Assembly (NCBI GenBank): GCA_021813595.1
Contig: JAKAKF010000152.1
Span: forward strand, 1-22,963
Direction: 5' to 3'
DNA: 22,963 bases
DNA from: a bacterium
GTDB lineage: Bacteria; SZUA-79; Acidulodesulfobacterales; Acidulodesulfobacteraceae
Position numbers and translations under genes: made by a program. This document shows, one piece after another, positions 1-7,074 of this stretch; positions within the stretch are counted from its first letter, which is position 1; the number at the start of each line of letters is the position of its first letter. The notes under the pieces are model-generated. The model was given only the letters and a program-made list of their open reading frames with translations. It did no database searches and was not told the origin of the DNA.

Positions 1-483
1 GGAAAGACCGTTCAATATAGACATTAAGGGAGCCCAAAACGTCAGCCACATAAGCATGGACATAATATAGCCGAACGCTTTTTTGGAAAAGCCCGGAATT
101 AAAGTCATTAAAAATATTAAAGGGAAAGAACCGAATATGATAGCTTCCATAATGAAATGGAGTATGGGCAAAAATATTCTTGCCATAAAAGCCGTCTGCG
201 TCCAAACGGTTTGCTGCTGGTATTCCGTTTGCGCTACGCCGAACGAAAGATTGTTGTCCGGCACTCCGTATCTTGCCGAAAACTGCTGAAAAGCGGGAGA
301 AAGCGAATTTGCAAGAGCCATCTGCGAAATTAACTGCTGGGAGTCAAGACCTGTGTTTAAAAGAAAGTCCGCCGCAGGATCTAAATTGTTTGTTACTTGA
401 GCCAAAGTCAAGCCGTGCGCCTGCGTCTTTCCGTCAAGGATTGCGGCGTAAGACTGAGCGACGGAACCGGTAGACCGTCGCAA
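1..483 (-). pseudogene. 5'-truncated TraG-like conjugation protein remnant (runs off window)
   Basis: The minus strand is open from about 528 to the window edge, after an in-frame stop at 529-531. From about 470 downward it reads like the TraG N-terminal domain of F-type mating-pair/type IV secretion systems. There is a Gln/Ala-rich periplasmic-like stretch containing SVAQSYAAILDG and YGVPDNNLSFG. Two hydrophobic membrane segments follow: ARIFLPILHFIMEAIIFGSF near 85-145, and GYIMSMLMWLTFWAPLMSIL near 5-60. TraG proteins normally have roughly 200 or more residues before this point. Here the frame has no credible start codon or ribosome binding site, so the N-terminus looks cut off. The 3' part lies outside the window. 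The region is clearly less AT-rich than the cas genes beside it. Family assignment is from recognition of the hydrophobic W-rich pattern, not from a search; another inner-membrane transfer protein is possible. Confidence 0.6.
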
Positions 484-508
484 TCCCTTATAAATCAGGA
501 AAATATTC

Positions 509-893
509 TTACTTAATAATACTGCAATTTAATATATTTGCGCGTTTTAAAAGATGTTCTTTTATTTCTTCTGGATGATCTTTATTGTCTATTATATTAT
601 TTGGAGCGATACTTGATAGAAAGCTTTTTGTTGTTAAGCACGTTTAATTCGTTAAAACAAAAACGCTCAAGCCAGCCGCCGGTTAAAAACTCGAACTGGT
701 GTTTTTTGATTTCGCCTTTTAGTAGAATTCGGCGATTTGGATATTTTCTTTAAACCGCTAAGAATGAATTCTATCTTAGTTTCATTCTCTCGGTAGCAAC
801 CATAAGTAATGCATCCGGCTTATAATAATCTATGCATAATACATTTGGAATCGTTTGGTCGCTGATTAAGGAGATTAGAATGTTCGTATTTAT
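509..893 (-). pseudogene. decayed DUF1887 CARF nuclease (Card1/Can2-like), type III accessory effector
   Basis: Three pieces of one family are recognisable in order on the minus strand. Piece 1 (893-771) reads NILISLISDQTIPNVLCIDY followed by KPDALLMVATERMK. This is the characteristic CARF-domain start of DUF1887 proteins; it ends in a stop, and the sense continues in the neighbouring frame (TKIEFILSGLKK). Piece 2 (about 749-597) has FEFLTGGWLERF, the conserved GGWLE motif of the family's PD-(D/E)xK nuclease domain. Piece 3 (about 645-509) reads KSFLSSIAPNNI, then EEIKEHLLKRANILNCSIIK and a stop, resembling the family's C-terminus. The expected length is about 350-400 residues, but only about 385 bp remain, so large internal deletions plus frameshifts have occurred. 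The codon at the expected start is ATA (891-893). The remnant begins 36 bp beyond the last cas gene's stop, in the same orientation, as expected for a cyclic-oligoadenylate-activated accessory effector. Confidence 0.72.
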
Positions 894-928
894 AAATATT
901 AGTAAATTAATTATATTTTATATTAAGT

Positions 929-2935
929 CTATTTTTGCATACATTTATAAGTTTTTTTATTTTTAAAATCAGAAACAATTTCATTGTACGATTTTAAATA
1001 ACATTTATTTTTTCGTATATTTGCAAAGTCTTCCAGTCTCATATACTTTAAAAACTTATCGATATTAATATCATTTTCTCCATATTCTTTAGCCATAGAG
1101 ACAAGCTCTTTATATTGCAGCGTTTCTTTTAAAGGTTTGCCGATTTTATCTTTAATATAATTATTGAATTCCAATATATATTTTTTATAATCGGCGCTTT
1201 CAAATTTTAACTCGTCATAATTTACGATATTTAAAGTTTCTATATATATTTTAGATTTCCCGAAACCGAAAGGTTTTCCTCCGCCAAGAGTATGAAAACA
1301 TTTTTCTTCGTCGTTAAAAGTTAAAGCGCTTAATAAAGCCCCTAATTCTACCGGTTTTAAATTATGGAATGAAATAGATCCTTCAAAAACAGTACCTGTC
1401 GGTAAAGGTCTCATTCTCGACAAAAGTTTTTTATTCTCTATAGATTCGGCAATAGATTCTATATTAGCATTTAAATGAACAGGATACCTTTTAAAACCGG
1501 CAAGTTTGGCATTTTCATTGTCGTAAGTCAATAAATCTTTAGAATAATTATATTGCTGAATAAGATAAAACGGAAAAAAAGTGGCCTTAGGACTCGACAA
1601 TATTTTATTTATATCGGCGGATTCTTTTGTTCCTGAATTATTCTTAGATATAAATGCATGCCCGAATTGAATTCTTCCTTTTAATCCAGCTTCATCGACA
1701 TTTTTATCGCTATTATTTATAAAACCGAATAAACACTGCGCAAAATCTAATTCACCATTGTTTTTATGTTCTTTTGGTATAAAATCCGAAATTTTAAACT
1801 TATAAGGTAGTTTGTATAACTGCGACAACCCAAAGTGCAAAACTTTATTATTGCTTTTTACAAAAAAAACTGGGATTTTAAAATCTTTATTTTTTTTTGA
1901 TAAAGATTTCCAATATCCCCAATCTTCAGACTCATCAGGTTGATTATTAAAATATGCCGATTTAAAATTTTTTATCTGCTCTTCATTAACATCATAATTC
2001 CTTCCCGTTTTTTCAAAAAAAATAAACTCCAACCATTTTCCAGAATTTTTACCCGGAATTTCTTTCCTTAATCCTGGCTGCCCAGTAAATACTATAGTAC
2101 CTGTGATACCTGTAGTAGTACTATTAGCCTCATCAGTTTTATCTTTTATATTGTAAATTTTTCTATATTTTTCACTTTTTTGCGATTCAATAAATTCGCA
2201 TTTTAATAAATCAAAAGTAAATCCGGAATTTTGTTTTTTGAAAAAACTTTCGTATTTATATTTAGCTGATTTTTGTTGAAGGTCAAGTTTTTTATTATCT
2301 GAAGATAAAAATTCATTTTTAAAGTTAGTGCCAAAATGCTTATCTATTTCTTGCTGGCTTATTCTTCCTGGTAAACCGCAATCCTCAATAACCCATTTCT
2401 TGTCGCTTTCCATTTTTAACCAACCGCAATGAATTAAATCAGCCCTCAGCGCTTCTTTATATTTATCGTTATATAAATCCCTGTAAGAGTAAGTATAATC
2501 ATCATAAATAGATAATTTTGAAAAAGATAAAATTTCAAGCAAACTTCTTAATGCTCCTTTTAACGACGTACCTGGTATAAAATAATTTCCGTAAGGATCT
2601 TTGCAGAATAAATTTAAGGAAGGTATAGTTAAAGATTTATTAGATTCGTAATCTAAAAAATCTTCCTTATGATTATGATTCTTGAAATCGTTTTCTTTAT
2701 GCTCTTTATCCTCTTTGTTTTTACCTGAGCTTATTAATATAGGACTTTTAGCAGTTATAGAATATTTTATCTCGCCGCTCAAGCCGTCTTCGAAAGGTAT
2801 ATCGTGATAAATATTATCCGACCATTCGGGAAAAACTACTTTTTCGTTTAAAGGCACGAAATTATATGGGCAGGTTATATCGAAAGGCGGTACAATTTTT
2901 TTATTGTTTTGTCCGTTTTTTTTATTATCAGCCAT
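929..2935 (-). CDS. type III-D RAMP protein, large Cas7 with insertion (TIGR03986-like)
   Basis: Likely a 668-residue RAMP subunit of the type III-D interference complex. Near residues 110-160 it has the RAMP signature YFIPGTSLKGALRSLLEIL followed by a YRDL motif, typical of TIGR03986 proteins. Near residues 545-560 is the glycine-rich loop HTLGGGKPFGFGKSKIYI, which in RAMPs contacts crRNA. The roughly 380 residues between these motifs are far more than one ferredoxin fold needs, matching the Cas7-insertion subunit of fused III-D complexes. A charged Lys/Asp/His-rich segment lies before the first motif. I chose ATG 2933-2935 because a GGAGG (about 2950-2954) precedes it and the residues MADNKKNG look like a natural start. 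The frame extends up to a TTG at 2989 that would overlap csx19, but that has no ribosome binding site. Last gene of the operon; its stop lies 36 bp before the CARF pseudogene. Confidence 0.8.
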   Translation of the reverse strand: MADNKKNGQNNKKIVPPFDITCPYNFVPLNEKVVFPEWSDNIYHDIPFEDGLSGEIKYSITAKSPILISSGKNKEDKEHKENDFKNHNHKEDFLDYESNKSLTIPSLNLFCKDPYGNYFIPGTSLKGALRSLLEILSFSKLSIYDDYTYSYRDLYNDKYKEALRADLIHCGWLKMESDKKWVIEDCGLPGRISQQEIDKHFGTNFKNEFLSSDNKKLDLQQKSAKYKYESFFKKQNSGFTFDLLKCEFIESQKSEKYRKIYNIKDKTDEANSTTTGITGTIVFTGQPGLRKEIPGKNSGKWLEFIFFEKTGRNYDVNEEQIKNFKSAYFNNQPDESEDWGYWKSLSKKNKDFKIPVFFVKSNNKVLHFGLSQLYKLPYKFKISDFIPKEHKNNGELDFAQCLFGFINNSDKNVDEAGLKGRIQFGHAFISKNNSGTKESADINKILSSPKATFFPFYLIQQYNYSKDLLTYDNENAKLAGFKRYPVHLNANIESIAESIENKKLLSRMRPLPTGTVFEGSISFHNLKPVELGALLSALTFNDEEKCFHTLGGGKPFGFGKSKIYIETLNIVNYDELKFESADYKKYILEFNNYIKDKIGKPLKETLQYKELVSMAKEYGENDINIDKFLKYMRLEDFANIRKNKCYLKSYNEIVSDFKNKKTYKCMQK

Positions 2936-2981
2936 AATTATATTAACTACCTCCGTAAATCCATATAAACAGATAAAAACA

Positions 2982-3422
2982 TTATTCAAATCCGTTAAAA
3001 TAAAAAAGGAAAGGTTTTACATTATAAATTCCAGTTTTATCTTTTACTTTTTTATATAATTTATTTATTTTAATAAATTTTATACCGTTATTTTTTTTTA
3101 TTAAATTATCGGCATTAAATTTGTATTCCTGAATAAAGGCCGTATTTTCATCTTTAAGCAAAACATCCGCATTAAATTCTTTAATTACATATTTATCGTT
3201 TTCCCTATATATAAAAATTGAAATTGTATCGCTTTCTTTTTTATATAAAATCCAGCCTTCAACTATAAAAGATTCAGGCGAATCAAGTACGGAAACCAAA
3301 GAGGGTAAACTTTCATTTATAAAGATATCCTCTTTTTTAATCTGCCTGTGAGATGGTTGAAGATACCCGGATGCTTTAATATTTTCAAGTCTATTCCACA
3401 ATTCTTCGAGCTGTTTTTTCAT
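2982..3422 (-). CDS. Csx19-like type III-D accessory subunit
   Basis: A 146-residue protein between the double-RAMP gene and the Cas7-insertion gene, the usual place for csx19 (TIGR03984) in III-D operons. It has an amphipathic N-terminal helix (KKQLEELWNRLENIKASG), then alternating strands with hydrophobic and aromatic residues (FIVEGWILYKK, SIFIYREN, FLFYFNGF). No catalytic motif is visible. Length and context fit Csx19, which is part of the III-Dv effector complex, but sequence recognition alone is weak; a lineage-specific hypothetical protein cannot be excluded. The start ATG has only a weak purine-rich upstream region. There is a 51-bp gap to the upstream gene stop and about 46 bp to the revised start of the downstream gene. 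Confidence 0.55.
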   Translation of the reverse strand: MKKQLEELWNRLENIKASGYLQPSHRQIKKEDIFINESLPSLVSVLDSPESFIVEGWILYKKESDTISIFIYRENDKYVIKEFNADVLLKDENTAFIQEYKFNADNLIKKNNGIKFIKINKLYKKVKDKTGIYNVKPFLFYFNGFE

Positions 3423-3473
3423 ATTTTATTCTTATCTTATTTTTATATTATACTGCTATTTATTTTAAATTTA

Positions 3474-4892
3474 TTAAGCCTTAAGAAAAACGCCGTGCCC
3501 CCTGTTGACTCCTCCTCCAAGAGGTAAAAGTCCGTTTTCAATGTCGAATACGGTTCTTAGAACGGCTTTTTCTATATCTCCGTCTTCTTTTAAGGTTTCT
3601 TTTTTTATTATAAATCTTATATTTATTTCATAATCTTCCGAAAGACTAAGAACTTCTTCGCTAAACAAAGCGCCGTCTATAGATTTACCGGTAAATCTGT
3701 CGATACTGACATGCTGAAGCGGAACTAATTTGCATTTGCATTCTTCGATAAATATATCTTCAAAAAAAGTGTTTCCGGCATAATTATCTTCTTCATTGCC
3801 GCTTTTTTCTTTTTTGCTTCCAAATAATAGTTTACATCCTGTATTATGAGGAGATGTATAAGATTCTATCTCTTCTTTATTTATTTTTTCTATAAATTTT
3901 CCTTTAATAGCGTTGTAATGGTATGCTATTCTATGAGAAATAGCCCCTTTGATACTTGATGCCGGTATAACGTAATACATCTTGCCGGCTTTATCTTCAC
4001 CGTAACTTATCGCAATTTCTTTAAGCGGCGACATATCGGCGCCTGTATTTTCAGAATCAAAACCTGAAGAAAAAATAAAAAAATCTCTCGGTTTTAATTT
4101 TAAACTGTATTCAACTATCCCTGTCTCTTTTTTAAGTAAAATTTCATTACTATTTTTTAGATTATTTTCGTAATCGTCAAATAGTTCTTTTGCTGAAGAT
4201 AGAAAATTATATTCTAAGTATTCTTTAAGTTCGTTTTGATCGTTCAATCCGTATATTTTTTCTTTATTATTAATCAATTTAAACAATCCATATCCGTGCT
4301 TAGTTCCACCGCCAAGCCTGAAATTATCGGATTTTATAAAATTTAATACTATATCCCACGCTTTTAAATCGTTTTCGTCATCCCTGCTGCCTTTAAATTC
4401 TATTTCAAATGCAAACCTTAACCCCTTTGGAGCTATCTGCTCGTCAAACTTTGAACGTTTTCTTGTTACTCCCCTGCCGTTAACGGCATTTCTTTCTCTA
4501 ACGGGTAAACTATTCGCAACGAAAAGATTCAAAAAGTCGTTTAAATTGTCTATTATACCGGTAACAGGAGATCCGTCTTGATTTATAACTACCGCGTGAG
4601 AAAAAATTATTCTTGAGCCTTTCCCGTTATCGCCTTCGGCATAACCGAAAATTTCTTCCGTCAAATCTTTCATTTCGTTATTTGCATCTTCTTTACAATA
4701 ATCCGACATAGTTTTTCTTAATACTCCTGCGATAGACGTGCCGGGAATTAAAGGTAATCCGTTTAAGTCCGTTAATATAGGACTATCTATAACGACGGAA
4801 TAATCATCCGAACATATTTTAAACGGAGTTGCCGCTTCAATTAAAAAGACGCCTAAAAATCTGTCTTTATAAACAAGAGATTCTTGTTTCAT
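3474..4892 (-). CDS. double-RAMP Cas7-2x backbone subunit, type III-D
   Basis: A 472-residue protein built from two Cas7/Csm3-like RAMP domains. Domain 1 (about 1-215) has VIDSPILTDLNGLPLIPG, TSIAGVLRK and the glycine loop RLGGGTKHGYGLF. Domain 2 (about 250-472) has GADMSPLKE, VIPASSIKGAISHRIA, IDRFTGK and the C-terminal loop LPLGGGVNRGHGVF. By alignment to Csm3 (AIDSPV...LPIIPGSSLKG, whose Asp cleaves target RNA), Asp36 is a candidate catalytic residue in domain 1 and Asp286 in domain 2, so both sites look intact. This two-copy arrangement is what is called Cas7-2x in III-D variants. I use ATG 4890-4892 rather than the preceding TTG because AGAGGA sits 8 nt upstream and overlaps the stop region of csx10. 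Only 12 bp separate it from csx10, so translation is probably coupled. Confidence 0.85.
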   Translation of the reverse strand: MKQESLVYKDRFLGVFLIEAATPFKICSDDYSVVIDSPILTDLNGLPLIPGTSIAGVLRKTMSDYCKEDANNEMKDLTEEIFGYAEGDNGKGSRIIFSHAVVINQDGSPVTGIIDNLNDFLNLFVANSLPVRERNAVNGRGVTRKRSKFDEQIAPKGLRFAFEIEFKGSRDDENDLKAWDIVLNFIKSDNFRLGGGTKHGYGLFKLINNKEKIYGLNDQNELKEYLEYNFLSSAKELFDDYENNLKNSNEILLKKETGIVEYSLKLKPRDFFIFSSGFDSENTGADMSPLKEIAISYGEDKAGKMYYVIPASSIKGAISHRIAYHYNAIKGKFIEKINKEEIESYTSPHNTGCKLLFGSKKEKSGNEEDNYAGNTFFEDIFIEECKCKLVPLQHVSIDRFTGKSIDGALFSEEVLSLSEDYEINIRFIIKKETLKEDGDIEKAVLRTVFDIENGLLPLGGGVNRGHGVFLKA

Positions 4893-4904
4893 CAAATATA
4901 TCCT

Positions 4905-6437
4905 CTATATTTTTTTAACATCAGACGAACATAATTTTGCTAAATATTCTACGATAACAGTAAAATTATAAGACGTATCATCCTTATAGTCTTTTAAAGT
5001 TTTAATTAAAATTTCCCTTGCGCCGGTGCTTTCCCATATATCGTATGCCACTCCGTGCCCGGTATATTCGGATATTTTTTCTATTAGCGCTTTTTTATCG
5101 TTACCGTAGCGCTTTGCGATGTTTCTTATCGTTCCCCATTGACTCCTGGTAATTTTGCTAAATTTATTTTTGTTATTATTATGTATTGACTCTGCAAGCT
5201 CTAATGATTTATCTATATTGTATTTTTCGCTTATTTTAAAATTAAGATATTTTAAAACTTTGCTTTCTTGAATATTAATTTCTTGAGAAATTTTATCGTC
5301 ATATATTTGAACGCTTTTATTTTTTGATTCATTTAAGCATGCATCCGTATATTTATTAAGTCCGTTATATTCTTTCTTAAATAAAAAAGGCGGATTAACA
5401 TAGATTTCTCCGAATCCTTCGCTAATGTAATTTCCGGCATATATTACTCTTTTAGAAATTAAAAAGTCTCTTTCAGCTTTATCGATTCCTTCTATACATA
5501 TAACGCTGCCGGCAATTATCGCCGTCCTTATAGGCATTCTTCTTTTAACGGCCGAATTAAACATATTAAACTTTCTATAATCTACATATGTTTTTTTATG
5601 TAAAATTTTACCGGTATTTATCCCTAAAACTGCAGGCGATTCTAAATTTACTATATTAAAGCCATATTCGTTATTCAAAATTATATCACTTTTAGCATAT
5701 AAAAATATTTGCTCATCGCTTAAAGCCAGGTCTTTATCTTTAGTATCTCCAAATGCCGAAAACACAAAGTCCGATATAGAGTTAAAAGATTTATCGGCTA
5801 TTGTTAAATTATAAGGAACGACGTCAATATTGCCGAACTGCGCTGTTTTTGATTTGCCGATAAAATGTCTGCCGATTAAAATTTCTTCTACTGCTTTAAT
5901 ATCCGAATCGGCAATTGAAGAATCAAAAAAAATTTCAAAAATATATTCCGTTCCTTCTTTTAAAGTTTCATAGGCAAACATTGATGCGTCTAAACTTCTA
6001 CCGGACTTGGAATCAAATGCCGATTTAAGCTGAAAATTATAATCGGGCGTATAAATACTTTTAAATTCAACGTCTATATAATCTTCCCTTATCTGTTTGG
6101 GCTGTTTATCGCTTAAAAGTTTTTCTAATTCGTCGTATCCGTTTACAATATGGGCGCCGACTATTTTTTTGCTTTTCTCTTCGTCTTTTGGATAATGCCA
6201 GCTCAAAGGCGCTTTTAAAGACGGCTTTCCGTCTATAAAAATTAAAGCATTGCCGAATTTTACCTTTCCGCTATGAAATAAATCGAAAGGATTACTAAAA
6301 TCATTATATTTCTGAGCAATTATGCCGAGTATTAAAGAGCCCGGTATAAAACTTAAAGATTCAGGGACACCTTCATTTGCAGAAATTGACTTTAATATGC
6401 AGTCTGAATTTAATTTAATTTTAAAAAATTTATTCAT
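4905..6437 (-). CDS. csx10: Csx10 (Cas5-group RAMP) with Cas11-like helical C-terminal domain
   Basis: This 510-residue protein reads as Csx10, the Cas5-type subunit of type III-D. Two RAMP-like halves are suggested. The first (about 1-215) has SLSFIPGSLILGIIAQ near the N-terminus and a glycine loop HFIGKSKTAQFGNIDV near residue 200. The second (about 235-350) ends in YAGNYISEGFGEIYV. After a linker, residues about 385-510 are almost wholly helical and charged, with the TRSQWGTIRNIAKRYG pattern followed by two or three helices. That resembles a fused small subunit (Cas11/Csm2), and no separate small-subunit gene exists in the operon. In III-Dv, Cas7, Cas5 and Cas11 are one chain; here a separate cas7 lies 27 bp upstream. 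The Csx10 call is strong, while the Cas11 call for the tail is inference from predicted helicity and the missing gene. Confidence 0.8.
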   Translation of the reverse strand: MNKFFKIKLNSDCILKSISANEGVPESLSFIPGSLILGIIAQKYNDFSNPFDLFHSGKVKFGNALIFIDGKPSLKAPLSWHYPKDEEKSKKIVGAHIVNGYDELEKLLSDKQPKQIREDYIDVEFKSIYTPDYNFQLKSAFDSKSGRSLDASMFAYETLKEGTEYIFEIFFDSSIADSDIKAVEEILIGRHFIGKSKTAQFGNIDVVPYNLTIADKSFNSISDFVFSAFGDTKDKDLALSDEQIFLYAKSDIILNNEYGFNIVNLESPAVLGINTGKILHKKTYVDYRKFNMFNSAVKRRMPIRTAIIAGSVICIEGIDKAERDFLISKRVIYAGNYISEGFGEIYVNPPFLFKKEYNGLNKYTDACLNESKNKSVQIYDDKISQEINIQESKVLKYLNFKISEKYNIDKSLELAESIHNNNKNKFSKITRSQWGTIRNIAKRYGNDKKALIEKISEYTGHGVAYDIWESTGAREILIKTLKDYKDDTSYNFTVIVEYLAKLCSSDVKKI

Positions 6438-6464
6438 AATAGTAATAAATATAAGTATCTCAAT

Positions 6465-7064
6465 TTACTGATTTACATTTTTTACCGACTCGGCGCATGT
6501 ACATTCGCATCTTCCAAAACCTCTATTCCTGTTAAAACCCAACCTTTTTATGCCTTTAGCGCATATTTTCAGCATATTAATTTCTTCAATAGATATATCG
6601 CCGCAACAATTCCATTCTGATATCATAATAAGCGGAATAACGAATTCTATACTTCTAAGAGTTTTATCTTCGGCAATACCGGTTTTTTCGTCTATTTTTG
6701 TAAACGTCCTTCTTTTATAAATATGTTGAATGACGAATTTATTTTCTTCCTTGCTAATTTTTAATATATTTTCTTTTAAACTTTTTGAAACAACGGCATT
6801 AGAAAAGAATACTTTACCTTGATTATTTCCGCCCATTCCAAATACATTTTCTATAAATTTACCCCATTCCTCATTATTTGAAGATTCGTATATGCTTTGG
6901 GCAAAATCCCGCAATAAGCCTTTTATAGTTCTCCCTGGAATATAAGGAAATCCGAAATCGTCTTTAACAGGCGTTAAATCTATTTCCGAAGTTCCGGTTA
7001 AGCCGCTGCTACAGTGCCATTCGCTAAAAAATTTAAAAATCAAATTACCTTTCATAATATTCAT
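6465..7064 (-). CDS. Cas7 (Csm3-like) single-RAMP backbone subunit, type III-D
   Basis: A 199-residue single-domain RAMP. EIDLTPVKDDFGFPYIPG followed by RTIKGLLRDF matches the Csm3 catalytic loop plus the first helix, and the C-terminal glycine loop is RLGFNRNRGFGRCEC near residue 180. Asp29 aligns with the RNA-cleaving Asp of Csm3 (Asp33 in the streptococcal protein), so this subunit may cut target RNA. It has two possible starts, ATG 7062-7064 and ATG three codons later; neither has a strong ribosome binding site. It starts 10 bp after cas10 and ends 27 bp before csx10. In fused III-D variants this position corresponds to the N-terminal Cas7 domain of the Cas7-Cas5-Cas11 chain. The short length and intact loops make a functional gene likely. 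Confidence 0.85.
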   Translation of the reverse strand: MNIMKGNLIFKFFSEWHCSSGLTGTSEIDLTPVKDDFGFPYIPGRTIKGLLRDFAQSIYESSNNEEWGKFIENVFGMGGNNQGKVFFSNAVVSKSLKENILKISKEENKFVIQHIYKRRTFTKIDEKTGIAEDKTLRSIEFVIPLIMISEWNCCGDISIEEINMLKICAKGIKRLGFNRNRGFGRCECTCAESVKNVNQ

Positions 7065-7074
7065 ATTTTTATTT

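Noticed and set aside
83..753. Three plus-strand open frames at 83-289, 273-473 and 538-753
   Set aside because: They are antisense to the TraG-like remnant and the CARF pseudogene, have no ribosome binding sites and show no recognisable protein pattern.
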